Below the pieces are notes generated by a model. That model saw nothing but the letters and a program-made list of their open reading frames with translations. It was not told where the DNA came from and searched no databases. Shown one piece after another: positions 1-7,664 of a DNA stretch of 64,000 nucleotides (its first letter is position 1; the number at the start of each line of letters is the position of its first letter). Location of the stretch: positions 193,322 to 257,321 of the forward strand of contig JAKFCX010000060.1 in assembly GCA_036676415.1 (NCBI GenBank). The letters are read 5' to 3'. This DNA is from JAEZDC01 sp036676415 (lineage in GTDB: Bacteria > Bacteroidota > Bacteroidia > Chitinophagales > Chitinophagaceae). Made by a program: the position numbers and the translations under genes.

Positions 1-2
1 TG

Positions 3-410
3 GTGAAATCAACTTCGTCTGTTGCATCTTCTGTAGATTCTGCCGCAAAAGCACTGATAACTAGTAGTGATAGTTTAAAATTGACTGAGTTGAAAGCTGA
101 TGAAGCGATCGTTTCTACTGCACAATCCTATGCACAGGGCATTTCGGCTGAAGCAAAAGCATTGGCAGGAGAAAAAAATCTTGAAGCAAAACGCAAGGCC
201 TTTCAAATGATCAGCGACCAGATGTATGACCTGGTTAGAACAGTGAGATATGACAGACAGGTGGTCTATCATCAGTATTGTCCTATGGCTTTTAATGATG
301 AGGGTGCTTATTGGCTAAGCAATAATTCAGAGATCATGAACCCTTATTTTGGGAATAAAATGTTGCATTGCGGAGAAGTAAGAGATTCGCTGGATTTTCG
401 TGTAAAATAA
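3..410 (+). CDS. DUF3347-type metal-binding protein, 5' truncated
   Basis: The visible 135 residues run from the window edge; the GTG at position 3 is probably internal, so the true start and any signal peptide lie outside. The C-terminal half carries a Cys-Pro-Met followed about 35 residues later by a Met-Leu-His-Cys-Gly motif, the pattern of the DUF3347 family, whose members occur alone or fused to RND efflux adaptor subunits of heavy-metal export. The N-terminal visible part is alanine-rich and probably helical. A strong terminator hairpin follows. The role, periplasmic copper or other soft-metal binding, is inferred from the family. Confidence 0.7.
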   Translation: MKSTSSVASSVDSAAKALITSSDSLKLTELKADEAIVSTAQSYAQGISAEAKALAGEKNLEAKRKAFQMISDQMYDLVRTVRYDRQVVYHQYCPMAFNDEGAYWLSNNSEIMNPYFGNKMLHCGEVRDSLDFRVK

Positions 411-430
411 AACAACAGCCTTTTTATAAC

Positions 431-459
431 ACGCAGGTACATTGTGCCTGCGTTTTTTT
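431..459 (+). terminator. Rho-independent terminator after the DUF3347 gene
   Basis: A 10-bp stem (431-440 with 444-453, one G-T wobble) closes a 3-base loop and runs into seven T residues on the + strand. It lies 20 bases after the DUF3347 stop codon. Confidence 0.8.
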
Positions 460-460
460 A

Positions 461-634
461 TTACAAATTCGAACCTGATTCCAGTATCTCAATTTTCGAT
501 ACGATCTCTTTTATTTGTTTCCTGATCACCTCCAGTTCATCAGAAGAAGAGTCGTTTTGCAAGGCAACAAGGAACTCCTGGCTCAGTTCAAAATACCGTT
601 TCTGTAATATTTCTATCGTTTCTATATGGGTCAT
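461..634 (-). CDS. Small hypothetical protein, 57 residues
   Basis: An ATG-started reading frame of 58 codons including TAA, not recognised as any family. The product starts MTHIETIEI and is predicted to be two amphipathic helices joined by a Asn-Asp-Ser-Ser-Ser-Asp turn, with no signal peptide or membrane segment, so a small helical hairpin or coiled coil. A TAnnTTTG box (652-659, minus strand) sits 17 bases before the start. Codon use looks normal for the region. The overlapping plus-strand frame is less convincing because it starts inside the terminator stem. The call rests on composition and the upstream box only. Confidence 0.5.
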   Translation of the reverse strand: MTHIETIEILQKRYFELSQEFLVALQNDSSSDELEVIRKQIKEIVSKIEILESGSNL

Positions 635-651
635 TGCAATTTCTGAAGCGG

Positions 652-659
652 CAAAAATA
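652..659 (-). promoter_or_regulatory. Candidate -7 box (TATTTTTG)
   Basis: Minus-strand TATTTTTG fits the Bacteroidota consensus TAnnTTTG and lies 17 bases upstream of the 57-residue reading frame. I found no clear TTG at the -33 spacing. Confidence 0.35.
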
Positions 660-794
660 TTGTCTTGAACGACAACATTACATTAAAATTTCGATCAGCT
701 TTCCAGATTTAATTTGTGGAATCTTATTGTTGATTTTATGAATGGTAACGAATTTACCTTCAGAACAATAACTTTGAACAAACATATCAAACCC

Positions 795-1154
795 ATGAGA
801 TCTATTCTTATTCTTCTTTTTCTTGCTTTCGCTTCTGTTGGTTATTCCCAGGTTGAGGTTAACGCCACAACTATCAAAGACCATATCGGTGATTCGGTGA
901 AATATTGCGGCAAAGTAGTTACAGCTAGATTAATGGATAGAATGAACAATGCCCCAGCATTTTTGAACATTGATGGTGCTTATCCAAACCAGGTATTCAC
1001 AGTAGTAATATGGAAGCAGGACAGGGAGAAATTCAAAGAAAGCCCGGAGAAATTTTACCTGAATAAAGATGTTTGTATCTATGGTAAAGTAGAAACTTTT
1101 AAAGAACAGGTACAGATCATCCTGCGTTCAGAATCACAGATCGTGATACAATAG
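795..1154 (+). CDS. Secreted OB-fold-like protein
   Basis: A 119-residue product. The ATG at 795 is chosen because it opens a signal peptide (MRSILILLFL, ending in a YSQ cleavage site); the frame stays open upstream but without a signal sequence. The mature part has the pattern HIGDSVKYCGKV, then a conserved AFLNIDGAYPNQVFTVVIW block and a VCIYGKVE strand, as in the short OB-fold proteins of Bacteroidota often labelled DNA-binding. A nucleic-acid role is doubtful for an exported protein; the binding partner is unknown. It stands alone between two small unknown genes. Confidence 0.65.
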   Translation: MRSILILLFLAFASVGYSQVEVNATTIKDHIGDSVKYCGKVVTARLMDRMNNAPAFLNIDGAYPNQVFTVVIWKQDREKFKESPEKFYLNKDVCIYGKVETFKEQVQIILRSESQIVIQ

Positions 1155-1224
1155 AGTTAGATTTAATATCTTTTTCATGCTTTCATAGGTGAATCAACAA
1201 TTATTTAATACTGGGATGGAGATA

Positions 1225-1232
1225 TATGTTTG
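1225..1232 (+). promoter_or_regulatory. Candidate -7 box (TATGTTTG)
   Basis: A perfect TAnnTTTG match 22 bases upstream of the small gene starting at 1255. No clear -33 element was recognised. Confidence 0.4.
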
Positions 1233-1254
1233 AAATTGCACTCGATTTACCCCT

Positions 1255-1452
1255 ATGAACAACAACCAGATCAGCAACGAAATAAATCGTTCCAATTCTT
1301 CCGAGGTATACATTCAATTTCTTTCAAAGAATATCGGGGTTTCCCGTGAGGAAATATTAGCAGTAGCCAAACATTCAGGAATCAGTGCTAGAAGAATGGC
1401 AGAATACCTGGTCAGGAAAAATCTGAGTCCCGCAGTTTCTGAAGACGAATAA
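1255..1452 (+). CDS. Small hypothetical protein, 65 residues
   Basis: Not recognised. The protein is soluble and highly polar, with a central predicted helix pair (SREEILAVAKHSGISARRMAEYL) that looks like a small helix-turn-helix or three-helix bundle. The region resembles short DUF3606-like proteins in length only. It is preceded by a good -7 box and followed 45 bases later by the M28-like lipoprotein, transcribed the same way. Function unknown. Confidence 0.55.
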   Translation: MNNNQISNEINRSNSSEVYIQFLSKNIGVSREEILAVAKHSGISARRMAEYLVRKNLSPAVSEDE

Positions 1453-1497
1453 AACTGTTCAGCAATTAGCCCATATCTTTAATTCACAATCGAATTA

Positions 1498-2454
1498 ATG
1501 AAGGCAATTCTTCCACTCCTTGTTTTTGTATCTGCATGCTCCGGTGTAAAATTTAAAGATGGAGGTCAGGCATATCCTTCATTGGAACAGCAACGAACCA
1601 CGCTTGCAAGTAAACCAATCGTAAAACCCACAAGACTATTAGACAGTACACAACTCATCACCGATCTAAAATTTTTAGCTTCTGATTCTTGTGAGGGACG
1701 AAGGCCAGGCACCCAGGGCCATGCTGCTGCAATGCAAAGAGTATTGGTGAGAATGCGAGAAGCCGGAGTGGATAGTTTTGATAATGCTTTGATCTCTGGA
1801 TTTACCGGAAAGCTGATCAATGGAACAACCGATGGAAAGAATGTGATCGGGTGGGTAAAAGGAACTCAGCATCCGGATAGTTTTGTAGTCGTATCTGCAC
1901 ATTATGATCATTTAGGGAAAAGAAGTTCTAATACTTTCTATGGAGCAGATTATAATGCAAGTGGAACGGCTTGCCTGGTTGCTTTGGCAAAATATTTCAA
2001 ACAGCATCCACATAAATATTCTATTGTATTTGCAGCTTTGGATAGGGAAGAAGTTGGATTAGAAGGAGCTTATGCATTGGTGAAGCAATTTGATTCAGCT
2101 AGAAGGAATATTGTTTTCAACCTGAATATGGATATGATCGCAAGAAGTGATAAGAACGAAATCTTTGCTTCCGGATTATCGCATAATCCACGATACAAAT
2201 ATCTTGTTGATGTAGTACAGGCAAAAACCAATGTAAAACTATTGATGGGACACGATACTGGTAACGACATCAACGATTGGACAAATCAAAGTGACCATGC
2301 AGCATTTCATAAAGCAAAAATTCCATTCTTATATATTGGTGTGGAAGATCATCCTGATTATCATAAACCCTCAGATGCATGGAATAAGATCAATTTCAGC
2401 AGTTATATCGAGAACTGTAACATGATCGCTATGATGGTGAAGGCAATAAAGTAG
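1498..2454 (+). CDS. M28-family metallopeptidase-like lipoprotein
   Basis: A 318-residue protein with a lipobox ending VSAC (Cys14), so probably attached to the outer or inner membrane facing the periplasm. The M28 aminopeptidase fold is clear: AHYDH (His135), EE pair 184-185 (general base and zinc ligand), NMDM (Asp212) and DYHKPSD (His289). The motif that is usually GADDNASG or GANDNASG reads GADYNASG at 149-156, so the position normally holding the bridging zinc Asp is Tyr152. Family members remove N-terminal residues from peptides using two zinc ions. This copy could be single-metal, altered or inactive. It converges with the next gene, 4 bases apart. Confidence 0.85.
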   Translation: MKAILPLLVFVSACSGVKFKDGGQAYPSLEQQRTTLASKPIVKPTRLLDSTQLITDLKFLASDSCEGRRPGTQGHAAAMQRVLVRMREAGVDSFDNALISGFTGKLINGTTDGKNVIGWVKGTQHPDSFVVVSAHYDHLGKRSSNTFYGADYNASGTACLVALAKYFKQHPHKYSIVFAALDREEVGLEGAYALVKQFDSARRNIVFNLNMDMIARSDKNEIFASGLSHNPRYKYLVDVVQAKTNVKLLMGHDTGNDINDWTNQSDHAAFHKAKIPFLYIGVEDHPDYHKPSDAWNKINFSSYIENCNMIAMMVKAIK

Positions 2455-2458
2455 ACCC

Positions 2459-3247
2459 TTATTCTTTTATCTGACTGATCAGTTTGGCAAAATATGCAGG
2501 TGCATATTGTAAACGACTTCCGTACCAGCTAAACATTTCGCCATCTACCAACATGATCTTTGTATTTGGAAGATGCTGTTGTAGTTCTTCAATATGTTGC
2601 TCTTTGAAAGGGTAGGGCTCTGAACTCAGTAATAACAGTTTACAATTGGTAGTTTTTAGTTGGTCGACTGATGTTTCAGGATAACGATTTAAATGTTCAA
2701 AAACATTTGGAAAGCCACAACGTTGCAGCATATCGTTGATGAAAGTATCTCCGCCAATGGTCATGTAAGGATCTTTCCAGATGAGATAGGCAGTTGATAG
2801 TTGAAAGTTAATAGCGGATAGTTTTTGAAAGCCGTTTCTGATGTTGTTGATCAGTTCTTTTGCTTTAGAAACCTTTCCTGTCATTTCTCCAATAGAACTG
2901 ATCATTGCAAGTGCATCAGCCAGGTTGTTTACATCACTCACCCAAACAGGAGCAATTTCTCTAAGTGCATCTATCTGTTCTTTTACATTCTCTTCTTTAT
3001 TAGCAATGACGAGATCAGGCTGAAGCGATTTTATCTTTTCGATATTGATATTCTTAGTGCCGCCAACTCTTTGTTTATTGATGAACCAATGATCAGGATG
3101 AATGCAGAATTTGGTGAGGCCGATGACTTCTTGATCCAAACCAAGGTCATACAACAATTCTGTTTGTGACGGAACAAGCGATATGATCCTTTTCGGAGAG
3201 GAGGAAAGTTCAATTGTGTTTCCAAGTTGATCTGTGAAAATGTTCAT
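2459..3247 (-). CDS. BtuF/FhuD-like helical-backbone substrate-binding protein
   Basis: A 262-residue protein starting at ATG 3247 (MNIFTDQLG); the upstream in-frame extension uses TTG and enters an inverted repeat, so it was rejected. The motifs RIISLVPSQTELLYDLGL, a central PDLVIANKEEN block and a long linking helix match the type III substrate-binding fold of BtuF and iron-siderophore receptors. There is no signal peptide or lipobox, and no ABC permease or ATPase is adjacent, so the protein would be cytosolic as read. Vitamin B12 or another corrinoid or chelate is the likely ligand class by family; transport is unproven. Confidence 0.75.
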   Translation of the reverse strand: MNIFTDQLGNTIELSSSPKRIISLVPSQTELLYDLGLDQEVIGLTKFCIHPDHWFINKQRVGGTKNINIEKIKSLQPDLVIANKEENVKEQIDALREIAPVWVSDVNNLADALAMISSIGEMTGKVSKAKELINNIRNGFQKLSAINFQLSTAYLIWKDPYMTIGGDTFINDMLQRCGFPNVFEHLNRYPETSVDQLKTTNCKLLLLSSEPYPFKEQHIEELQQHLPNTKIMLVDGEMFSWYGSRLQYAPAYFAKLISQIKE

Positions 3248-3260
3248 CGTAGTATGTAAT

Positions 3261-3293
3261 AACTTTTCCAAAGTTCAAAACTTTGGAAAAGTT
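3261..3293. repeat. Perfect 15-bp palindrome, copy 1
   Basis: AACTTTTCCAAAGTT at 3261-3275, a 3-base loop, and its exact reverse complement at 3279-3293. It sits between the stop of cystathionine beta-synthase and the start of the BtuF-like gene. A second copy with the same stem is at 34430-34462. No T-run follows on either strand, so it is not a typical terminator. Confidence 0.85.
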
Positions 3294-3300
3294 ATAATAG

Positions 3301-4656
3301 CTATTTGGCAAGGCTTTGTATCACATCATATTTTGTAACAATGTGATATTCTCCCTTTTCGTCTTTTGCAAGTACAGCACCATTCTCTTTATTGATGAGG
3401 CTGCCGAGTTTTTCAACAGGCGTATCAAATTCAACAACAGGGAATGCTTTTTCCATTACACTTTCTACTGTAGCATTTTTAATCTCCGTATCGCCGAAGA
3501 CTTTAAGGAACAAACCTGTTTCGCTTACTGCACCAATCGGTGTATCATTTTTCATCACAGGTATATGTTCAATATCGTATTTCTTCATTAGTTCCACAGC
3601 TTCAGAAACACTATGCTGGGGTTCAACTGTTACTAATTTTTTCCCATGACGACCGTTGACAATGTCTTTGAAAGATTTCACATCAAGGAAACCTCTTTCC
3701 ATCATCCACTGATCGTTATAGATCTTAGCTACATAACGGCTTCCATGGTCGTGGAAAATGCAAACCACTACATCATCTTTTTTCAACTTATCTTTTAACT
3801 GCATCAATCCCTGTAAACAACTTCCTGCACTGTAACCACAAAACATTCCTTCTTCTTTGGCCAGTCTTCTTGCCATTACAGCACCATCTTTATCGGTCAC
3901 CTGTTCAAAAAGATCGATCACACTCATATCGTAATTCTCCGGCACGAAATCTTCACCAAATCCTTCAGAGATATAAGGATGCACTTCGTTCATATCGATC
4001 TCACCGGTGTTAAAATACTTGGTGAGGAGTGAGCCATAAACATCAATTGCCCATATTTGAATGTTGGGATTTTTTTCTTTGAGGAACATGGCTGTGCCTG
4101 TTATCGTTCCACCTGTACCTGCAGTGCAAACAAGATGAGTGATCTTTCCTTCTGTTTGTTCCCATATCTCAGGACCAGTAGATTCATAGTGAGCCAGCCT
4201 GTTTGCCAGGTTATCATATTGATTCATATGATAAGAGTTTGGCGTTTCTTTCGCCAGCCTTTTTGCCACACTGTAATAACTTCTTGGATCTTCCGGAAGC
4301 ACATTCGTTGGACAAACGATCACCTCGGCTCCAACAGCTTTTAATATATCAGCCTTTTCTTTCGATTGTTTATCGGTAGTAACAAATATGCATTTGTAAC
4401 CTTTTATGCATGCTGCAAGGGCTAAACCCATACCTGTATTTCCGCTGGTACCTTCTATGATCGTTCCGCCGGGTTTTAATTTGCCTTCCTGTTCAGCCAC
4501 TTCAACCATCTTCAAAGCCATACGGTCTTTAATCGAATTACCGGGATTGAAGTAATCTACTTTTGCAAGAACAGTAGAGGGAATGTCTTTTGTGATCTTA
4601 TTTAACTTGATCAGGGGAGTATTGCCAATCGTCTCGAGGATATTATTCAGCCACAT
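3301..4656 (-). CDS. Cystathionine beta-synthase (PLP enzyme with CBS domain pair)
   Basis: A 451-residue protein. The N-terminal 310 residues are a fold-type II PLP domain: GNTPLIKL at 11-18, the Schiff-base Lys43 in SIKDR, the substrate loop SGNTG at 71-75 and a glycine-rich phosphate loop in TAGTGGTITG. Residues about 330-451 form two CBS motifs, including EHIPVMKNDTPIGAVSE. This architecture condenses serine (or acetylserine) with homocysteine or sulfide in transsulfuration and cysteine synthesis, in the cytosol. The CBS pair may sense adenosyl ligands as in relatives. Transcribed alone with a TATATTTG box upstream. A plain O-acetylserine lyase would lack the CBS pair, but the exact substrate cannot be settled from sequence. 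Confidence 0.85.
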   Translation of the reverse strand: MWLNNILETIGNTPLIKLNKITKDIPSTVLAKVDYFNPGNSIKDRMALKMVEVAEQEGKLKPGGTIIEGTSGNTGMGLALAACIKGYKCIFVTTDKQSKEKADILKAVGAEVIVCPTNVLPEDPRSYYSVAKRLAKETPNSYHMNQYDNLANRLAHYESTGPEIWEQTEGKITHLVCTAGTGGTITGTAMFLKEKNPNIQIWAIDVYGSLLTKYFNTGEIDMNEVHPYISEGFGEDFVPENYDMSVIDLFEQVTDKDGAVMARRLAKEEGMFCGYSAGSCLQGLMQLKDKLKKDDVVVCIFHDHGSRYVAKIYNDQWMMERGFLDVKSFKDIVNGRHGKKLVTVEPQHSVSEAVELMKKYDIEHIPVMKNDTPIGAVSETGLFLKVFGDTEIKNATVESVMEKAFPVVEFDTPVEKLGSLINKENGAVLAKDEKGEYHIVTKYDVIQSLAK

Positions 4657-4678
4657 AAAAACTAACAGTTGTTTGTGG

Positions 4679-4686
4679 CAAATATA
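4679..4686 (-). promoter_or_regulatory. Candidate -7 box (TATATTTG) for cystathionine beta-synthase
   Basis: Minus-strand TATATTTG, a full TAnnTTTG match, 22 bases before the ATG at 4656. The region just upstream is a run of short direct repeats (4691-4735). Confidence 0.45.
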
Positions 4687-4690
4687 AGTA

Positions 4691-4735
4691 GATGTCTGAT
4701 GTAAGATGTCTGATGTCAGATCTTTGATGTCAGAT
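4691..4735. repeat. Short imperfect direct repeats of a GATGTC/TGATGT unit
   Basis: The units GATGTCTGATGTAA, GATGTCTGATGTCA and CTTTGATGTCA follow each other, each ending in AGAT or close to it. They occupy the promoter-side region of cystathionine beta-synthase, between it and the end of the GYF_2 gene. Confidence 0.6.
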
Positions 4736-4757
4736 GGGGGATTATGAACGATAATTT

Positions 4758-4973
4758 CTACTTGCTTACACCCAAAATCCTGGAGAAGAAACCAATTCTC
4801 TGTGGATTAGCAATATATCTTTTCAGGAAATCTACCTGGGGTGCTGGTCTCCATTCAGGAAGTCCTTCATACCAGATATTGTCTGAAGATTGCAGCCCAC
4901 GGTTTTGCAGCTGCTCAACATCGTATGGACCTGTGATTACACTGTCCTTTTTGCGGATGTAGATCTTTTCCAT
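4758..4973 (-). CDS. GYF_2 (DUF4339) domain protein, 71 residues
   Basis: A compact protein with the full GYF_2 signature: a KDSVITGPYDVEQL strand-helix, then SSDNIWYEGLPEWRPAPQV. GYF_2 domains are small adaptor modules that in Bacteroidota often precede membrane segments; here only a short basic hydrophobic tail follows, with no clear transmembrane helix. Partner and function are unknown. It lies downstream of the S41 protease on the same strand with a 95-base gap. Confidence 0.7.
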   Translation of the reverse strand: MEKIYIRKKDSVITGPYDVEQLQNRGLQSSDNIWYEGLPEWRPAPQVDFLKRYIANPQRIGFFSRILGVSK

Positions 4974-5068
4974 CGTCGTTAGTTTTTGGTTTGAATATTT
5001 GGATTCGTAGGGACGGTAGGGATCTTCAATTACTTCATTTCCAGGCTAAAGGGTTGCTAATGTAATCT

Positions 5069-6652
5069 TTATTTTAAAACTTCCAAAGCTTTTTGCACTA
5101 TTTTATCCGTTTGATTATAAACCTCGTAAAAGCCTTCGTATCTCCACATCTGCCTCGCCATCAGTGTTTCCATTCTTTCCAGTGTCTCTGCTTTGTCTTT
5201 TGCAGGCACTTTGGCAAGATCAATACTGTCTTTTGCTGCAAAGGTTTTTAATTGGTTCCATTCATTTTCTCCAAAGCTATATTGACTAGAAAAACTAACA
5301 GGGTCTTTGAACTTACTGAACGTGGTCATATTACTAACGTAGAAACGGTAGATAAAATTTTGTAAGGTGCCTTTTGTATATAAAGAACTAATAGTCTTGT
5401 CCATTTTTCCTGAATCTGCACCTACAAAAATATCCGGTGTAATACCTCCACCACCGTATACCGTTCTGCCGGATGGAGTTTTGTAGGGCTTTCCAACAGG
5501 AGCTGTGGTATCTCCATGTATCAATTCTCCGTTACTGTATCGGTTGTATACTTCTTCCTGGTATTTATCTTTTCCAAGGGTATATGGCTTTTGAATATTC
5601 CTTCCCAATGGTGTGAAATATCTTGCCACTGTCAATCTTAACGCAGCACCATCACTTAATTGATATTGTTCCTGCACCAAACCTTTACCAAATGACCTTC
5701 GGCCAATGATCGTAGCCCTGTCCCAATCCTGCAAAGCCCCGGCTAATACTTCACTTGCTGAAGCTGATGATTCATCAATTAGTATCACCAGTTTCCCCGT
5801 TTCAAAGAGCCCATCTCTCCTGGAATTATGTTCGGTTTTTTTGATGTGTGATCCCTGGGTATAAACGATCAGTTTATCTCCATCAAGAAACTCATCAGCC
5901 ATTTGCACCGCTTCATTTAGAAAGCCTCCACCATTTCCTCTCAGGTCGAGGATCAGTTTTTCCATTCCCTTTTTCTGCAAGTTTTCCATTGAAAACATAA
6001 ACTCTTCATAGGTTGTCTCCGAGAATTTACTCAGGTGGATAAAACCTGTTTTAGGAGCGATCATATAAGATGCATCAACAGAAGGTAAAGGGATGATGCC
6101 CCTTTTAATGGTGATCTTTTGTGGCTTTTTATTCCTGATGATTGTCACCTGCACTTTACTGTCTTCTGGTCCACGAAGTGCTTTCCTGATCTGGTCGGCT
6201 TCTTTTTTAACCAGGTTAATGGAATCATCCACCATTACAATCATATCACCAATCTTCAATCCTGCTTTATCTGAAGGGCCATCTTTAATCACATTGATGA
6301 CATTCACCGTATCATTAAAAACCTGGAACTCTACACCAATTCCCTGGAAATTTCCCTGCAGATCTTCATTGGCAAACTTTAGATCTTCCGCTGGAATGTA
6401 TACTGAATGCGGATCGAGCTTCGCAAGTATTTCTTCAATAACGGTATTGGTTAAGCTGTCTGTAGTAATATCATCAACGTATCTTGATTGAACCAGATCC
6501 AGTATCTCCTGTACAGAGTTTTTCTTATTGAGCTTTAGAAATCCTGAGATACTACTTGTTTTCTCCCTCAGCTTAAATCCGATCACCATTCCTATCACCA
6601 TCACTAAGGCAAAAAGCACCGGTAACCACACCTGCAATTTTTTACTTCCCAT
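5069..6652 (-). CDS. C-terminal processing peptidase, S41 (CtpA/Prc type)
   Basis: A 527-residue protein with an N-terminal membrane anchor (about 8-27), so it acts in the periplasm. A PDZ domain spans about 90-175 (NFQGIGVEF, GPSDKAGLKIGDMI) and the S41 catalytic core about 195-410. The serine motif DESSASASEVLAGAL (293-307) supplies the nucleophile and SFGKG the catalytic Lys323. Family members cleave exported proteins near their C-termini in quality control or maturation of envelope proteins, including cell wall hydrolases. Upstream is divergent from the BadF-type kinase gene. Length and motifs are typical. Confidence 0.92.
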   Translation of the reverse strand: MGSKKLQVWLPVLFALVMVIGMVIGFKLREKTSSISGFLKLNKKNSVQEILDLVQSRYVDDITTDSLTNTVIEEILAKLDPHSVYIPAEDLKFANEDLQGNFQGIGVEFQVFNDTVNVINVIKDGPSDKAGLKIGDMIVMVDDSINLVKKEADQIRKALRGPEDSKVQVTIIRNKKPQKITIKRGIIPLPSVDASYMIAPKTGFIHLSKFSETTYEEFMFSMENLQKKGMEKLILDLRGNGGGFLNEAVQMADEFLDGDKLIVYTQGSHIKKTEHNSRRDGLFETGKLVILIDESSASASEVLAGALQDWDRATIIGRRSFGKGLVQEQYQLSDGAALRLTVARYFTPLGRNIQKPYTLGKDKYQEEVYNRYSNGELIHGDTTAPVGKPYKTPSGRTVYGGGGITPDIFVGADSGKMDKTISSLYTKGTLQNFIYRFYVSNMTTFSKFKDPVSFSSQYSFGENEWNQLKTFAAKDSIDLAKVPAKDKAETLERMETLMARQMWRYEGFYEVYNQTDKIVQKALEVLK

Positions 6653-6783
6653 AAATATCGCTTCTTTGTATCTTGAAGCACGAAAATAAGTGTAAGCTTT
6701 GATGTTTTAGGTCTGAAGTTGTATAAGTGGACATAACAACGATGATCTCAAAGTAAAAAGCCTCCAATTTTTTAAAATCTCTT

Positions 6784-7623
6784 ATGGCTGTAAAACTGAT
6801 AGCTGACAGTGGTGCCACCAAGTGTGAGTGGTGCCTTTTAATAGATAATAAACGGAAGAAGATCGTTACGCAAGGCATAAGTCCGTATTTTCTTGATGCC
6901 GACATGGTGATTGCATTATTGCAAAAAGAACTGCTTCCAAAGTTGAAGAATGTACAGGTTGATGAATTATACTACTATGGAACGGGTCTCAGTAATCCCA
7001 ACAATGTAAAAATGATAAAGGGAGCTTTGAAAAAAGTTTTTCCCGGAACATATATTGAAGCAACCCACGACCTGATGGCTGCAGCCAGGGCATTGTGTAA
7101 AAATTCCAAAGGTATTGCCTGTATCCTTGGCACGGGATCGAACAGTTGTTATTATGATGGAAAGAAGATCGTAAAGAATAGTCCGGGCCTTGGCTATGTA
7201 TTGGGTGATGAGGGTAGTGGTGCTTATCTCGGAAAAAAAGTGATTCAATATTATCTGTACAATACTTTCGACGAAGACCTGAGGTCAAGATTCGATGCAA
7301 AGTTTGTTACCACACCAATCGAAATACTGGAGAATGTCTACAAAAAGCCTTTGGCCAACCGTTACCTGGCTTCTTTTGCCATTTTCCTTGCAGAGAACAG
7401 GGGACATTACATGGTAGAGAACATTATTGAAGACGGCTTGAACGATTTTATCATCAATCATCTTTATAAATACCGGGAATCCTGGATCATGCCTTTGAAC
7501 TTTGCCGGCAGTATTGCATTTGGTTTCAGAGATGTTTTAAAAGAACTTTGCAACAGTTACGAACTGGAAATGGGTGTGGTGCTCAAAAATCCTATGGAAG
7601 GCCTGGTGCAATATCACAGCTAG
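6784..7623 (+). CDS. BadF/BadG-type sugar kinase, probable amino-sugar or MurNAc kinase
   Basis: A 279-residue ASKHA-fold kinase. Phosphate-1 motif IADSGATKCEW at 5-15, phosphate-2 motif ILGTGSNSCYY near 115, GYVLGDEGSGAYLGK near 140 and an adenosine-side NFAGSIAFGF near 240. The BadF/BadG family includes N-acetylglucosamine kinases and the clostridial MurK, which phosphorylates MurNAc and GlcNAc. The immediate downstream neighbour murQ, 41 bases away on the same strand, makes MurNAc the favoured substrate: kinase gives MurNAc-6-phosphate and MurQ cleaves it. Acts in the cytosol on recycled cell wall sugars. The substrate is inferred from context. Confidence 0.82.
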   Translation: MAVKLIADSGATKCEWCLLIDNKRKKIVTQGISPYFLDADMVIALLQKELLPKLKNVQVDELYYYGTGLSNPNNVKMIKGALKKVFPGTYIEATHDLMAAARALCKNSKGIACILGTGSNSCYYDGKKIVKNSPGLGYVLGDEGSGAYLGKKVIQYYLYNTFDEDLRSRFDAKFVTTPIEILENVYKKPLANRYLASFAIFLAENRGHYMVENIIEDGLNDFIINHLYKYRESWIMPLNFAGSIAFGFRDVLKELCNSYELEMGVVLKNPMEGLVQYHS

Positions 7624-7664
7624 ACATATGAAAAGGAGGCCCACAACCCTATAATAACCTAAAC

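Noticed and set aside
444..668. A 74-codon plus-strand frame
   Set aside because: It begins inside the terminator stem and is low-complexity Phe/Ser; the minus-strand frame at 461-634 fits better.
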